DNA of 64,000 nt, taken from positions 24,510,043 through 24,574,042 of the forward strand of contig OZ023274.1 of the NCBI GenBank assembly GCA_964007475.1. The letters run 5' to 3'. Position 1 is the stretch's first letter; each line of letters starts with the position of its first letter. The notes beneath the pieces are model-generated. The model did not search any database. It saw nothing but the letters and a program-made list of their open reading frames with translations, and had not been told where the DNA came from. The translations under genes were made by a program, and so were the position numbers. Below, piece after piece: positions 24,908-39,013 of the stretch. This DNA is from Hybos culiciformis (taxonomy: Eukaryota > Arthropoda > Insecta > Diptera > Hybotidae).

Positions 24908-27900
24908 TTACATAAAATAACTAAATAGAACTATGTATATAATGAACTTGTAAAAATGTTTTCAAAATAACTGCCCTCTTATTATCTTTGCAACGCAGTC
25001 GACTGTTATCTGTAAAGTGTTCAAAGCCTTGCAGATCATTGTAAAAGGTATAAACTTTAGTCCTGGACAAAATTGTAAAATACGTGAATTTTTTGAAACA
25101 ATGCTTATGTGTCAATAATTTTTTGGAGGAAAAAGAGTATTATTTACCAACAAAAAAACTAAATTTTTTTTTCTTAACAAACATTTTGTTAAAAAAAAAT
25201 TACTTTTTGGGAAAAATAAATAAATGTAACTTTTTTTTTTTACAAAATAAAGACCTTGCTTTTTCTGTTACTATACTCGTATATATATTTTTGTATCATT
25301 ATTAGTTTTTGTAATTTTTTTTTTTTAATCTTCCGCTGTTTAATTTTCTGTGTGTTAATTAGGTTCAGAAAACAAGGTAGAGTGTTTTTCGTGCGTGTAA
25401 CAATATCAAAAAAAAAAAGGAAATCGTATGATACTTTTGTTTGCTTTTCTTGTGAATACAAGAAAACAAATTTATATAAAATAAAATCAATAAATTCTAG
25501 TTCGTATTTATATTAAACGACATACATGTAGTTTGGTATTAAATAATATTTTAAGTTTTGAAGGCATTACATATTTTCGTTTACAAATTTATCATGTTTG
25601 AGAACTCTGGCTTGTACGATTTCAAATCGAAAATTTTTCTAAACAAATCGAATCTGTACTTAATGTATATTGTGACTTCGTTTAAAACAAAATGTTAAAA
25701 AATGTTTTGGACTTCTGTTAGTCTTAAAATCCTTCAAATTGTATTTAATTGTTGTAATTTTACAAAATTATAAGTGTCAGAAAAACATTCTTCGTCTGAA
25801 CAATGTATCCTGTTGATAGCTTGACTCTGCAGATCATAATGTGTAGAGATTATGCTATGGACGACGATTTTAAGTTCTGTATAAATTTTTTTTTTTATTC
25901 CATTAAAATTAATTAATTTTCTTATGATTTTCATAATGTGGGAAAATTTTCTTTCAAAATTATTTTCTTATAATAATTTGTAACCAAAATATTCACTTAA
26001 AAAAAATTACTTAGGTATTTTCTTTTTCATGATTTTATTTTATTTTAAGTATATAGAAAAAATATCATAGAATTTTGCTTTTTTGTTCAATTTTTCTTTG
26101 TTGGAAATTTATTTTTATTTTTTTTTTCAGTGTATGCTATATTTTTCCTTAAAATAAAGAAAAAAAAATTTAATTTTTTATTTTTCTTTTGAAACAAAGA
26201 AAAAATAAATATATTTTATATTAATCCAAATTAGGGAAGTTGTAACTTTTTCTTTACATATTTTATGTATCATGTAATAATGTAATATTTATATATAGGA
26301 ATACCTAATAATATATAAAAAATTTAGTATTAAAAAAAAATAACTTATATGTAGGTTCAGAAGAGAGATAAATTTTTCTTTTTTAAACACAAAAAAATTT
26401 ATAATGTAACGTAAGTTTTTTTTTCTTCTTGAAGTCTTTAAGTTTTCATTAGTTTTTCTTTTCACTATTATAATATTCATAAATTTTATAAAAAAAAAAA
26501 AAAACAACTATAAAATAGATACAAGAAAAATATACACATAAAAAAGAAAAATAAAAAAGTTGAATGAATCCATTCAACTAACTATGCACTTTTTGTTAGA
26601 GAGAGAGAAACTTTTAATCACCTCTTAAAGGAAAAACTAATAATAATAATTATAATTTTTCTTTTTTTGCTAAGAAAAAAAAATTTTTTTTTTTGTACTA
26701 AGTTCAATGTAATTTTTATTAAGATTTTTTAATTATTTTCGGAAATTATCAATGTTTTTTTTTTTCTTTAAGTTTTTTTTATTCATCCGAAGGTATTCCA
26801 TGTACAAAAAATTAATTTCCTTTTATATACAATTTTTATTATTAAGTTTATCAATATCAATCTACTTTATAAATATATAAACATAAATCTCTATATAATA
26901 CATCTTGGGGTGCTTAGTGCGTAAATATTTTCAAGCACAAACATTTTTGAATGTTTTAATTTAAGTACTTTGAACTTAACAAAAAAAAATTTAATTTATT
27001 GCTATATTGGATTATATAATTTAAGATTTTTTTTGATTCGAAATATAGGTAGAACAGGCCATGCATTTACCGGGAGATTCCAGATAATTACAAAAAAAAA
27101 AAAAATTGGTACTCTAATAGATTCATTATCATTTAATTCATCATTTTTTTATTAATAATACTTAGAACGGTGAAAATGTTAAAATAAGTAAAAGATAATA
27201 AAAAAATAATTCTAAAATTATTTTTTCTTTTTGGAATAAATTTTTCAAAAATATTCAAACTTTTATATTGAGACCAAAAACTTTCAATTCTTACTTACCA
27301 GAGAATTTACATTAAAAGCAAAATTTTAATATTAAAAGCAAAATTTTCAATGTCATCATTATATATACCATTAGTTAAAATATTTCCTTTAAAATTCTTT
27401 TTAAGAGATAAAAGAAATAAAAATAAGTTTTTTTTATAATTCTTTTCAAAATTAATTAAGGAAAGAAACTAAATTGACAGCCAATTAATAACTTGAGACC
27501 TAAAATTTAAAATATAATGTGTTGGAAAATTGTTTTTATTTTCTTTTTCTTGTTTAATCTGAAAATTGTTCTAAAATTATTCGTTCCCAAAAAGTGTTAG
27601 GTGATCAGAAATAAAAGTTATAATTTAGCAAAAATTTATAAAACTGGCATAAAACGTATCGAATTTTCTCATCTTTGTTTTTTCTAAGAAAGTATTTCAC
27701 TTCATATTTTGATTTTCATAAATATCACAAAGTCTAATGGTAGCTTATTTCGATCATATGCAATTATTATCCTTCAATTTTAAAGATAAAATTATGTATA
27801 TGAGGCTAACAAAATATGAAAAATATTTAAGAAAGTTTCTTTGATAGGAAAATTTTAATATTTTAACCAGAAGCTTGCCAAACTCTAAGAATTATAGATA

Positions 27901-30900
27901 TATAAATACAATAATTTATTAAATTTTTATTGATAATGCTGTAAGAAATATAATTAGTGCAGTTCTTTTTATGCTATGCTGCAATTCTCTTCAGCTTTTG
28001 CAGAGAACTGTAATACAAGCCTCCCGACTATATTTATGCCCCTACAACAATATCTAATTAACCGTATATTCGATTAAAGTCGAACTTTTATAAAAATTAG
28101 AAGGAAAAAAAAATCATAAAATAATTAATTAAAAAAAAAAAAAAATATTTCCCTCTACTGAAATCAATTTTCTAAAAAAAAAAAAAACAAGTTTATAAGC
28201 TTAATCTAATTTTTATTATGTATTTTTCTTGCATAAAACTAAAAAAAAACTAAAAAAAAACAAAAAAAAAATTGGAAATCGTTTTATAAAAGAAAAATAA
28301 GTTAAAAAAAAAAATCATACACGTTCATAGAAAAAAATAAACTTAAAAAAGCATAAAAAAAACTAACATAAAATCTAGTTTAAATTTTGCGCAAAAATAG
28401 ATAGAAAAAAAAAGAATATAAAATTGAAAAAAAATATAAAAAAAATATATTTTAGAAAAATAATGTTGGGAAAAAAAAAATTAATTTATAATCCTACTCC
28501 AAATTAAAATCATATTTTCGATGCAAAAAAAAACTCAATTCAATTTGAGGTGCATTGAACTTAAATGAAAAAAAATAAAATAAAATGTACATTATTTTTT
28601 TTTTATCGAAAATTATACTAAAAACGTGATTGAAAAAGCACGAAAACGAAAAATAAAATAAAAAAAAAAAAAATTGTGGTCAATAAAGTTTATTTTATAT
28701 TTCTTCTTTTTTTTTTATTGCTTTTTTAAACTTTTTATTTCAATTTTAGATAAAATTTAAACAATTTTTAGTACGAGTATAAAAAATTTTCAGTACGACG
28801 GGAAAATAAAAATGTTAACGAAAATTTTCTTAAAAAAAATGTGTCCTAAAGTAAATTATTTTCGTTTTTTGAAGCTTTTTTTCAGTATCTACCGCCAAAA
28901 ACAAATTTTTAAATGTCATTAAAATCTGTAAAATTGTTCAGAATTTTGGGAAAAAAATCGCCTAAACTCGATTGAAAAAAACGAATGCAAGCCTCTTAAG
29001 AAGATTGCAATGTTAAAATAAAAATAAACTTTTATGATGTGTGACTCGGCCAGATACTTGTTTAACGCCCCTACAAACAAAAACTGACAAACCAAAAAAA
29101 AAAAACTTTGAAATTGTTTGTAAGTTTTTAATTACATCATTAAACAAATTTTCAACAAATACGAAATTACACTGAAATAGACAGATAACTGGCGCAGCTA
29201 TAATTTTTGTACAGCTCGTGCTATGTATGTAATCGAACGTTAGCAATATTTGCTATTTGTCAAAGCAAGAAAAAATATTATGCCGTAAAAATTTCAGAAA
29301 CTCATATTGTATAAAAAAATATTTTTTGTGATTTATTTTTCGCTGGAATAAAACAATAAAAATTATAATTTTCGAGTAGTATATTTTTGGACGAATTATT
29401 ATGTGTTTAATAGTAAATGCAAGTTTTTGAGGATATACTATCAGAAAATATAGCACTTTTAGGTAAAACTTTATAGCTGGTTCTTTTAGCTAATTATCCA
29501 ACGAGTTTTTTCTTTAGTACATATTCACAACCGATCCTATAGTATAGGCCTGCGAACAGAGGAAAATGGTATAGTAACGAGACTATTCAAAACTTTATGC
29601 TTGTCAATCAAAAATGAATGCATATTTTTATATTTAAATTTTAAAGCCTTATTTTTTTTTTAACTATTTTAACTCTAAACTACTCCAAAATAGATACATT
29701 TTTATTCTGAAAGTACAAAAATAAAAATTCAACAATCCATTAAAACAAAAAAAAAATGTATATATATTTTTTTATCTTTTAATAATTCATTAATGCGAAA
29801 TGAATCTGGAAAATCAACAATATATTTTTTCTTAAAAAAAAAAACCAAAAAAAAAGATAAATCTACTTTAAATTGAACTAAAAAAAAAATTCACTTAGCA
29901 ACAGAGAGTTTAATTTAAATAGAAAAAAAAATTAAATAAAAATTTAGTTCCATATATGAACACACACCACACCGTGCATATAGTTTCTATTTTTAAATCA
30001 AAATGTTTTTTTTTTTTCATTTATTTTTATATAAAAAACACATTATGTACTAGCTATACATTATATAGACAACGCTATAAATTTCCATCCCTTCAATATT
30101 ATTTAAAAAAAGAAATAAAAAATTAAAATGATATAAAAAAGTGCATCTAAACTACATGGATGGTGAAAATATGAAAAAAAAAAATTATAGATATACATAG
30201 TGCATAAACTTTATGTTTTATGATAAATAAAAATAATATATATCTATATAAAATTTTTCTTTCTTTCCATTAAATTGTCATTAAAAGAACATGTGTGTTT
30301 GTAAAGTAAATTTTAATTTAAATTAATAAAAAACTTAATATGCAAGGAATGGTAGTTAATGGGTACTACGAACCGGATAGTCATTTTGGTTTAAATCAAT
30401 TTCAACAGAATTGTCAAATATGTACTGATCAACAGATTTATATACTTTTAATGTATGCATAATACATTGTATAAGGGAAAATTGACAGATTTAATAAAAT
30501 TATATACCTATATATTTTCCATGTGTATTTTATTCCACACATAAATTTTTGAAACCCATAAAAGAATTTAAAACTCGAGCTTAAAATTATCTGGATTTTT
30601 CTCTGTTCGGGAAATTAAAATTTAATAATTTTTCTTTACTTTGACCTTTTTAAAAAATACAGATTAATTTTTTTCGATGAGAGGGGGGGTTAAATTGCTA
30701 TCAAAGAACATTATATCCACTCTTTTCTGTTTTTCTGGAAAAATTATACATATGAAAAATTGATAAATGTGTAATGTAAAAGATAAATGTATATAATAAT
30801 GAGGAAAATCAAGGAAATGAGATATTTTGCCGGAGATGTATATAAAAAGAAATAAAAAATAAAATGAAATAAAAGAAAATAGAGAAAATTTCATTATCAA

Positions 30901-33900
30901 AATTTTTCTCCAAAACAGAAATTAAAAATTGAGAAAGTTTTCTAAAAGAGAAAAAATCTAATTTGACTAAGAAAAAATGAAAACGAAGAGACTATCAGAT
31001 TTTAATTTTTTTTTTCTGTTTTATGAAAATTAAGAGAAAAATCAACTTTATTTACTAATAAAAAAAAGTATATAGGAATACATTGAAAAAAAAATTTTTT
31101 CTTCTTACTACTACAATGTCAAAATAAAACAGCTGAAAACAATAAAACCGGATAAATTATTAAAAATCATATGGTTTTGCTCTCCGCTGTTTTCAAAAAA
31201 AACATTTGTTCCCTCTTTTCATCTGTGTGCACTTGGCTGCTCCATAAAACTGTATTATAGAAAATTTTTCTTTGTCAATTTTCTTTTTATCTTTTTTTTT
31301 TGTTTTTTTTTTTTTTGCTTTCACTTGTATTTTATTCGCAGCTGAAAATCAGCCGTTTTTTATTTTCATCATTTCACTGTTTTTTTTTTTTTTTCATATT
31401 AAAGAAGGAAAAAAGAAAAAAAAGATTTCCGTAAAACATTTTATTTCTTATTCTTGTTTAGAAAAAAAAAAAAAAAAAAAAATTTAATTTGAAAATATTT
31501 CTTTTTATTGAAAAATTTAACATAAAAAAATTTCTTTATTTCTTTAAGTGAGTTTTGAATTTTAATCGAAGTTTTTAGATGAAAAAAAAAGAAGCTTGAT
31601 AAATAAGGTTGCCATTTTCTATTTAACTAACTCTTAATGTCAAAATTTTCGTGCTATGTACTTAGATATAAAAATACATTTGTGAAACTATTGAATTTTT
31701 CAGCGTCAAACTTGCCGGCACTAAGTACATGTGTCGATAGGAAAATTTAAACAAAAATCAAACAGTTTTCGTGCTCAAAATTGTAACAAAATAAAAATTA
31801 AAGACAAAGTTTAAAATTTTCTTCTTCCAAATTTCTCTGCTGTTTGAAAAAAAAAAAAAAATATTTTCAGCTGCCGGATTTGTTTTTGTAAAATTTAGCT
31901 CTGGTTTTTGGGTTATAAAAATTTTGTTCAGATTTCTTTTTTTTTTTATTTATAAAATTTTCTTTGACAAATCGATAATTTTTCTTTTGCTAAAAAAAAA
32001 AAAGGAAAAAAGAGGAAAAAAAAAATCACAGCTGTGCAGAATTTTTCAATTTTCATAAAAAAAAAAAATGAAAAAAGAAATTGTAATTAAAAATATATAA
32101 ATTTTTTTTTGTGAATCAACAAAGCAAAAAAAAAATAATACAAAAAAACTGAAAGATTCGAAAAAAAAAAATTCTATGTTGGGTTTTTTGTGAAAAGTCT
32201 CTGTTTTTTTTTTTTTTTCATAGTTTTGTAAGCAATTAAAAGTCAGACAGTCATAATAAAAGATTATTATTATTATTTTTGTTTTTTTCATTTTATATTA
32301 TTTTGTTTTTCGTTTTTTTTTTTATGCAAAATCGATAACTGAGATAAAAAAAAAAAAAACAAATTTTTATACGAGCCAGAAAATTAAAAGCATAAAGAAA
32401 AAAAAAATTTAGATATTTTCATAAAATTTAACTAGAATGGTTTTCAAGAACAAAAGCATTAACAAAAAATGTTTTTTTTTTTAAAGCGGAACTAATTTGA
32501 CAGCAAATTTTTTTTTTCGTTTTCGGTTTTAGTTACATAAATTTTTTTTTTTTTTATCTCCCAGATATTATTTTAGAGAAATTAAATAAAAAAAAAACCT
32601 TTATAATTTTCAAGAATAGAGTGAAATTTGTGAAAAGGACTGTAGGAAAATTTAACAAAGACAACAAAAATTTACACATCTCTTTGAAATGGGAAGAATT
32701 TTATTGACACTGGCTTTCGTAAGAAAACAAGAAAAAATGATTTTGTCCAGTATTCTGTCAAAAAAGTCTATGTACTGTAGAATACTTAGAAGAATTATAG
32801 CTATAAAATATCGTAAAAAAAATTATAACAATTGTGTTGCTAACTGAAAATGATACTTTTTATGTTTTTTCAAGCGAAGAATTTAATTTACAAGAATCTT
32901 TTTTTTTAATATAGAAACTTGCTACACTCATGTGAACAAATATAAAGTATGGGAATAATTTTCCCTTGCTTTGACAAATAGCTAATCCCGCTAAAGTCAC
33001 TCACTGTAGACCTATATTATATTTTCTGATTTACAGAAAATATAGCTATAGGAGTATGTGTTTTTCAAATTCAACACATTCTCGAAAATATAATTTTTTG
33101 AGTCATTCCTAATCAAACATTTACATACGCTATAAGAAAGAAAGTGTAAATGCAAGAGTAAGAGATCTTTGTCGAAATGCCAACATTTTGGTATATATAA
33201 AACTTTCTGAAAGTATCAGAAAATGTTTAATGTGTCTGATTTTCAAATTACTTTAAATTTTTATGTTAATAATTAATATAATTTCAATTGGAATCTTAAC
33301 ACTACTTAAGAGGTTGTATTATGCGTACATCTACTGAGAATAAATATAACTTAAAAGGTATAATTACTAATACTTATTTATGATAGGCATATAAGTTTCT
33401 GACTTACGGTTACGTGGAAAAATTCAATAATTCGTAGTAATAACTAAACATGCTTATTCAAAATGTTTCTTCATTTTAAATTTAAATTGGAGTGTGAGAA
33501 GAAAACACAAAACAGGATAAAATTCATATTGAATTTTTTTTTGTTTTTCGATTTTTCTATAAATAGTTTTTTTTTGAAAAATAATTATAACTAATTATTG
33601 ATGAAAAAAAAATTCTTTTTTCGAATAGAATTAAAGACTATAATATTAATACACCTTTTTTACAACGAAAAAAAAGGAAGAAGTATTGTCCATATGAAAC
33701 CCGAAAGAAAAAAAAATTGGAATATGTTAACACTCCAAGTCTCGGTACTTCGAAAAAAGTTGAAAATCTAATATAATATTGAATACTACTAAATGTTTAG
33801 TTTAAAGTTTTTTTAAAAAATATTTGGAACTGAAACCATAATTTGAAAATATTTTAGATTCTTAATAGATTACGATGAAAAATTTGAATTCACACAATAG

Positions 33901-35052
33901 GTTTTATAACTTAATTATATAATTAACATAAGTTCGTAGTTGACGCACTTTTAGAGTAAATTTTTTTGTACCCATATCATTTTTGACAAATCATAAAAAT
34001 AAATAATATCATAAAAATAAATACCATTTCATGCAAAGTGAATTTAAGTTTAATAAGTAGTCTAAAATATTTTCTTTCTATTAAATATTTGACAAATATT
34101 ATAATTAGTTTAATTGCAAACAAGTTGCAATACCTTCATTTATTGCTCGAACAACGACTATCAATTAAAATCAAATTTCATTTGAACCGACAAAATTATC
34201 GCTTATAAGTTCGAAAGCTTGAGACTATCTTTATTTTTTATAAATTTCTGATTCTAAAAACATTATCGTTATATTTTTGAATTTTAAAATTTATAAAGTA
34301 AGAAAACAAGGTTTCAATGAAATCGAGAAAATTTGGTTAATTTTCGTACACTTATTTCAAATATTTGTGTATAGATTTATCGTAATCTTAGTGAATGAAC
34401 TATAATTATTCCAAAAAATTAACTTATTAGAAAGTTTTGCTTTACATTATCTAATGTTCTTGGCTGAACCAACAACAGAAGTGCAACTTCTGATTTGCAA
34501 TTCCTTTCGATATTTAGATCCAAATTTTTTTTGATTACCATCTACAATCTACAACACCAGTCACAAGCCATTAAATATGTATAATTGAATCTAAAATAGT
34601 CTATACAATGCTTCTGCTCCAGCCATTGAGACGTGATTCCCTAGCCCACGAATCATTTATAAAATTTTGAAATATTCAGTTTACATCTAAATCGTTAAAC
34701 GTTTTGTCTTCTTCATAATAGTTTGTTTTAAATAAAATCTATACATAAAACCAAATAAAAATATCATTTTTGTAGAACTTACTTCTATATAAAAATTTAA
34801 ATATAAAAATTAAAAAAAAAAACCATTAAAGGATAAAAACAAAATATACCTATTTATTTATTTATTTTTTCGCTTGATTTTTATATAACTGACGGGTAAT
34901 ATTTTCATACGAACGAAAAAAACGAAATTTAGTTTTACTCAACTTTGTTTCCAGCTAGCTAATACATTTTTAAAGTGAAAATGGATTTTTTTTTTTTTTT
35001 TTTAACATATACAATATAATAGAAAAAAACAAAAAAAAAAACTATAACATAC

Positions 35053-35137
35053 CTTTAACTTTATTTGAACCTATGACAGAATATTGCCCTTGAAATTGTT
35101 GTTGTTGTTGTTGTACCGACACCACTTCCATTTTCAT
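35053..35137 (-). CDS. scyl: scylla/charybdis (REDD1/DDIT4 family), coding exon 1
   Basis: This exon encodes residues 1-28 plus the first base of codon 29. It opens MKMEVVSVQ, runs through six CAA-encoded glutamines, and ends SNKVK followed by a split Asp codon. The splice donor is AAAG|GTATGT (GT at 35052-35051). Joined to exon 2 it reads VKD-W, and a similar MKMEV...KDW N-terminus is, as I recall, a mark of fly scylla. The ATG at 35135-35137 is the first in-frame ATG after a stop at 35249-35251. A second Met at codon 3 is an alternative start. Thirty-seven open codons without a Met lie directly upstream. The family inhibits TORC1 upstream of TSC1/2 and Rheb in the cytosol. I cannot tell scylla from its paralogue charybdis, so the symbol is provisional. 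Confidence 0.85.
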
Positions 35138-36387
35138 TAATAATTCTTCATAAACTTCGTCAATTTTGACAATTTTATTATTATTATTATTATTAATTTT
35201 ATTATTATTATTATTTAAATTGTTATTATTCGCAATTTTGACGGCTTTTTAAATTTAAAAAAAAAAAAAAAATAAAAACCAAATTAAAATTCAAAATTTA
35301 ATTTAAAAAGGATTATTAAATTTTCCACGACTTTTTTTTTTTAGTCGATGAATTTTCCAACTTTTGTTAAATTTTTGTTTAAAGAGTTTATTTACTTTTT
35401 TTTTTAATTAATTTTTTTTATTAATTATTTATTACTTTTTTTTTAATTAAATTATTTTTTTTTTTTTATTTTAATTTTTTTTTTTTTTTCGTTGTTTCAC
35501 AGCACAATTTAGATCACTTGGGACACATTGAATTTTTGTTGAAAAGTGTTTGCAAAAAAAAAAATTATAAACATAAAATGAAATCGCAATCTTTTTCGTC
35601 TTTTTTTTTTTTTTTTTAATTTTGATTGAAATTTTCTTCAGTGGGTTTACGAAAATTTCGAAGCGTAACTAGCGATTTTTCTTATTTTGTTGAAGTCATT
35701 AAGGAAAAATTTTGTAAAATGAAATTTAAGAAAAAAAATTTTCCGGAATTAATTTTTTTTTTCTTCTTCTTTTTTATGTTATTCTCGCTCTCTGATACTC
35801 TTCGAGATGAATTTTTTTGAATAATTTTTGTTTTTTTTTTTTTATATTTTTAAAGCAAAAAAATTACAAAATTGAAACAATTTTTTTTTTGTTTCCCTAA
35901 ATTTTTTAATTTATTCTTTTTTAATGTAAACATGAGAAAATTTTTTTTGATAAAAAAAATTTGACAAAAAAAAAATAGTTTTTTTTTGATTTGATGAAAA
36001 TTTGAAGCAAAAGATTTTCAAGCAAAAATTTTTGTAAATTTTTATTTTGCAGAGTTCCTACGAAGAATATTTTCTTCAAAAAAAAAAAACTTAAATATTT
36101 AAACTTTTTTTACTAAGAAAAAAAAAAAAAAAAAAAAAACAAAAAAATTTAAAACCATTAGTATGACGTCATTCCTTCCTAAAGTTAAGGAAAATTAATC
36201 AAAAAAAAAAAAAGAAAATTTCTTTTTGTTTTTTGTTTTTTAATTGAAGTTAAAAAAATAATTTGTTGGTTTTTTTTGTGGGATTTTTAATAAAAAAAAA
36301 TAATATTTTTTTTTATTTTTTCTTTTTTTTTTTTCGTTTTTAGTTTTCAAAACGATACGAATATCAGCAGTGTTCAAACGTTACTAT
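35138..36387 (-). other. Probable 5' leader of the scylla/charybdis transcript
   Basis: This is the region between the start codon and the predicted transcription start. The 37 codons immediately upstream of the ATG (35138-35248) stay open in the same frame. They contain AAT-encoded runs of 5 and 6 Asn and end KIDEVYEELL, with no Met before a stop at 35249-35251. The rest is dominated by T and A homopolymers. Whether the leader is contiguous or spliced cannot be told from sequence. Confidence 0.4.
35156..35220. repeat. ATT/AAT triplet tracts upstream of the start codon
   Basis: Runs of six and five ATT units separated by AATTTT. On the gene strand they are AAT codons in frame with the start, giving Asn runs if the leader is translated. 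Confidence 0.9.
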
Positions 36388-36418
36388 CCGGCCGGCTATA
36401 TTTTCTTCGACTTTTATA
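36380..36418 (-). promoter_or_regulatory. Candidate TATA core promoter of scylla/charybdis
   Basis: On the minus strand the sequence reads TATAAAAG (36418-36411). It is followed about 25 bp later by a rare GC-rich patch, AGCCGGCCGG, and then GATAGTAACG. A start about 30 bp downstream of TATA falls near 36385-36388. No perfect insect initiator (TCAGT) is present there. The site is the most promoter-like sequence upstream of exon 1, but TATA-like strings are common at this base composition. Confidence 0.35.
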
Positions 36419-36420
36419 GA

Positions 36421-39013
36421 TTTTATCCCCTCTAAATACTTTCAGAGTATTAAAATTGTATGTTGGAAAAAAGAAAAAAAAAAACAATTTGGAAAAAAAA
36501 GATGAACAGAAAAAAAAATGTTGTACAATATTTTTTTTTTATGTTTTTTTATTGCCGGAGACCTAAATTTACTCAGTTAATAAAATTTTTCTTCATACAA
36601 CACAAAAAAGAGAGACACTGAATTTTTTTTCAGTGTGTACATAACGATATTTTGTTCAATAATTTTTGTGGGAGATTTAAAGAGAAATAGAGTTTTTTTA
36701 TATATAAAATATATAATTGGTATTTAAATTTTTTTTTTTGGTTCTCCTTCAAAATATATAATTTTGTAAAAATATAAATTTTTTTTTTCTTTCTTAATTT
36801 TCAATTTTTACATGATTTGAAAATTTTTGTTATTTATTTATGTACAACATAATAATTTTTTTTTTTATATTGTGTGATAGTGGAAAAATTTTGTTTTAAA
36901 GAGCTCATTATTTAATTAAAAAACCAAAAATTTTGAAAAATTTAAATATGAAACCGCATTACGATCATAAGTGAGAAAATTAAAAAAAATATAACATGGT
37001 TTTACTCATGGTGATGGTGGTGATGTAAATTATTATTAGATTACTAATTTGGAAAGTAAAATGTATTTACTATATTGAGTCCTTGATCCTTGATAAATGA
37101 GTATTATCAGTCATTTACAATTTCAAATATTTATCCTATTATTACGATATAGGGCCTTGAATTTGAGATTTACATTTTTCATTTATCTATATATACTTAA
37201 TTAATCTTCGAATATATATTTAAGTGAAATATTTTATTTTATTATTACCCCTTTTCAATATTGAATTTCAGCTACTTTTGAACAAATATTTTTATTAACC
37301 AGAAGAACTGTTTTATATTAAATTTATCTATGTAAAACCATGCCACCAATAGACATCAAATATAAAGTAAAGGCGAATTCAGATTATAGTTTTGTTAGAA
37401 TTAGAAATAATATTATATTTGACTAAAGTGAGTAACTTAAAAATAATTAAATTTATTACTGAAAAATAATCGTTTTGAATTAGGAAGGAAATATGAATAG
37501 TGCGTAGGAAATAAAAAAAAAAAATTTTAAATTAGAAATTTCAAATTCCTGAACAAATCAACTGAAAAAAACTTATTTACTACCACAGTATATTCTAATT
37601 TCGAGTATGTATTTTATGCAAAAAGATAAATTATATTTTTTCTTCTAATTTTTTTTAAAGATCAACAACGCACATATATATTTTATTTTTTATTGCGTTA
37701 GAGAGGGCTGGCCACAGATATTTTTTTTATAAAAATAATAATTTGCTGAAAAACAAAAACCAAAAAAAAAAATTTTACGCAAAAAGTTAATCAAAGAAAA
37801 CACATAACCAAGATAGAAAAAACGCACAAAGAATATTAAAAAAGAAGAAATGAAATAAAAAAAAAAAAAAAGTTTTTATTATATTTTATTATTATTATTA
37901 TTTTTTTTTTTTGGTTAAATAATATAAAATGTAATGTAAAATAAAAGTAAATCAGAATATCACAGAAAGAGATAATTATTTTTTATATATATATTTTTTT
38001 TTTATTGAAAAACTTTAATTTATATCTTGTATATTACATTTTTTTTTTTTCAAAACTATATATATATATATAAAATCATAGGAAAAGCGCTCTACATAAA
38101 AAAATATATAAAATTTAAGTTTATTTAATTTTTTTTTTCTTCTGTTTTTCGAAATAAAATTGTAAATGAAAATAATTGTGCGAATTTTATAAAAAAAAAA
38201 AAAATTAAAGTTGTAGTTGTGTAATTGTTGAATTTTATGTACACAACAAATACAGAGAGATACAGAATATAATTTTAGATAGTTAGATACTCTAATAATA
38301 TAATTTTGAAGTTGTTTTTGCTTAAAGTTTTGAAAGTTTTTTTTTTTTATTTCTATTTCTTATTTATTTATTTTTTTATAATTTTTTTTTTATTATTTGT
38401 TGTTATATTTATTCTAAAGTTGTAATATAGTCAATTTATTTTAGTAGAGACACAGCTTTATGATGCGATATGTTTTTATCTTTATAATCTTTTTTTTTTT
38501 GTAAATCATATTTCTTTGTATATATAAAAATATATAAAAATTTTAGGGTAAAAAGTTAAATAAATGTCGACCATAAAATATGGAGGAGGGTAGATAAAAA
38601 AAAAACTAAAATTAATAAAATTCATTTTTTTGTTATCGATGCGTAAAATATTTTCTTCTAGATGTATTAAATATACCTTCTCTATGATTTTTTTATGTAG
38701 CGTTGTATGGGATTTTCCTTGGATTAGTTATACAGAAAAAAGATTCTTTTAATAAAACTAAAGAATAAGCAAAGCCTAGTCAACAAGCACATCATGGTTT
38801 ACTTGGCTTCTCTGTAGGTCTCGACAAATTAAAAAAAAAAAATTGGAATCTTAGCATGCTAAAATGTTTTAAATGTGGATGGATTGTAGACAAAATTCAT
38901 ATCCACTGTTCGGCTTCCAAAAGGGCTACCGGCCAACCTACTTTCTCAGCTTTAAATTTTATGTTTACTTTATTTTCAACATAAGTTTTAGTTGGGTTGT
39001 CATAATATCAATA
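36421..39013. other. Upstream intergenic DNA, low complexity
   Basis: Mostly A/T runs. Slightly mixed composition occurs at 37020-37400 and 38640-39010. The first includes GGTGATGGTGGTGATG near 37011-37026. No gene or element boundary could be supported. Confidence 0.5.

Larger units (their letters stand above)
17351..35052 (-). other. Intron 1 of the scylla/charybdis gene (about 17.7 kb)
   Basis: It begins GTATGT at 35052 and ends TTTTTTACAG at 17351. It is a very long first intron in a gene that encodes only 29 residues upstream of it. The content is mostly AT-rich low complexity with AAT, TTA and TA microsatellites. One structure stands out, the 47-bp perfect inverted repeat at 22346-22510. 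The 20450-21400 block has more balanced composition than its surroundings. Small frames at 24542-24835 are open but match nothing I know. No other gene is supported. Confidence 0.8.

Noticed and set aside
29240..33000. Similar CTTGCTTTGACAAATAGC motifs in opposite orientation at about 29257 and 32966
   Set aside because: The match is about 20 bp and the flanks do not align well enough for me to define an element.
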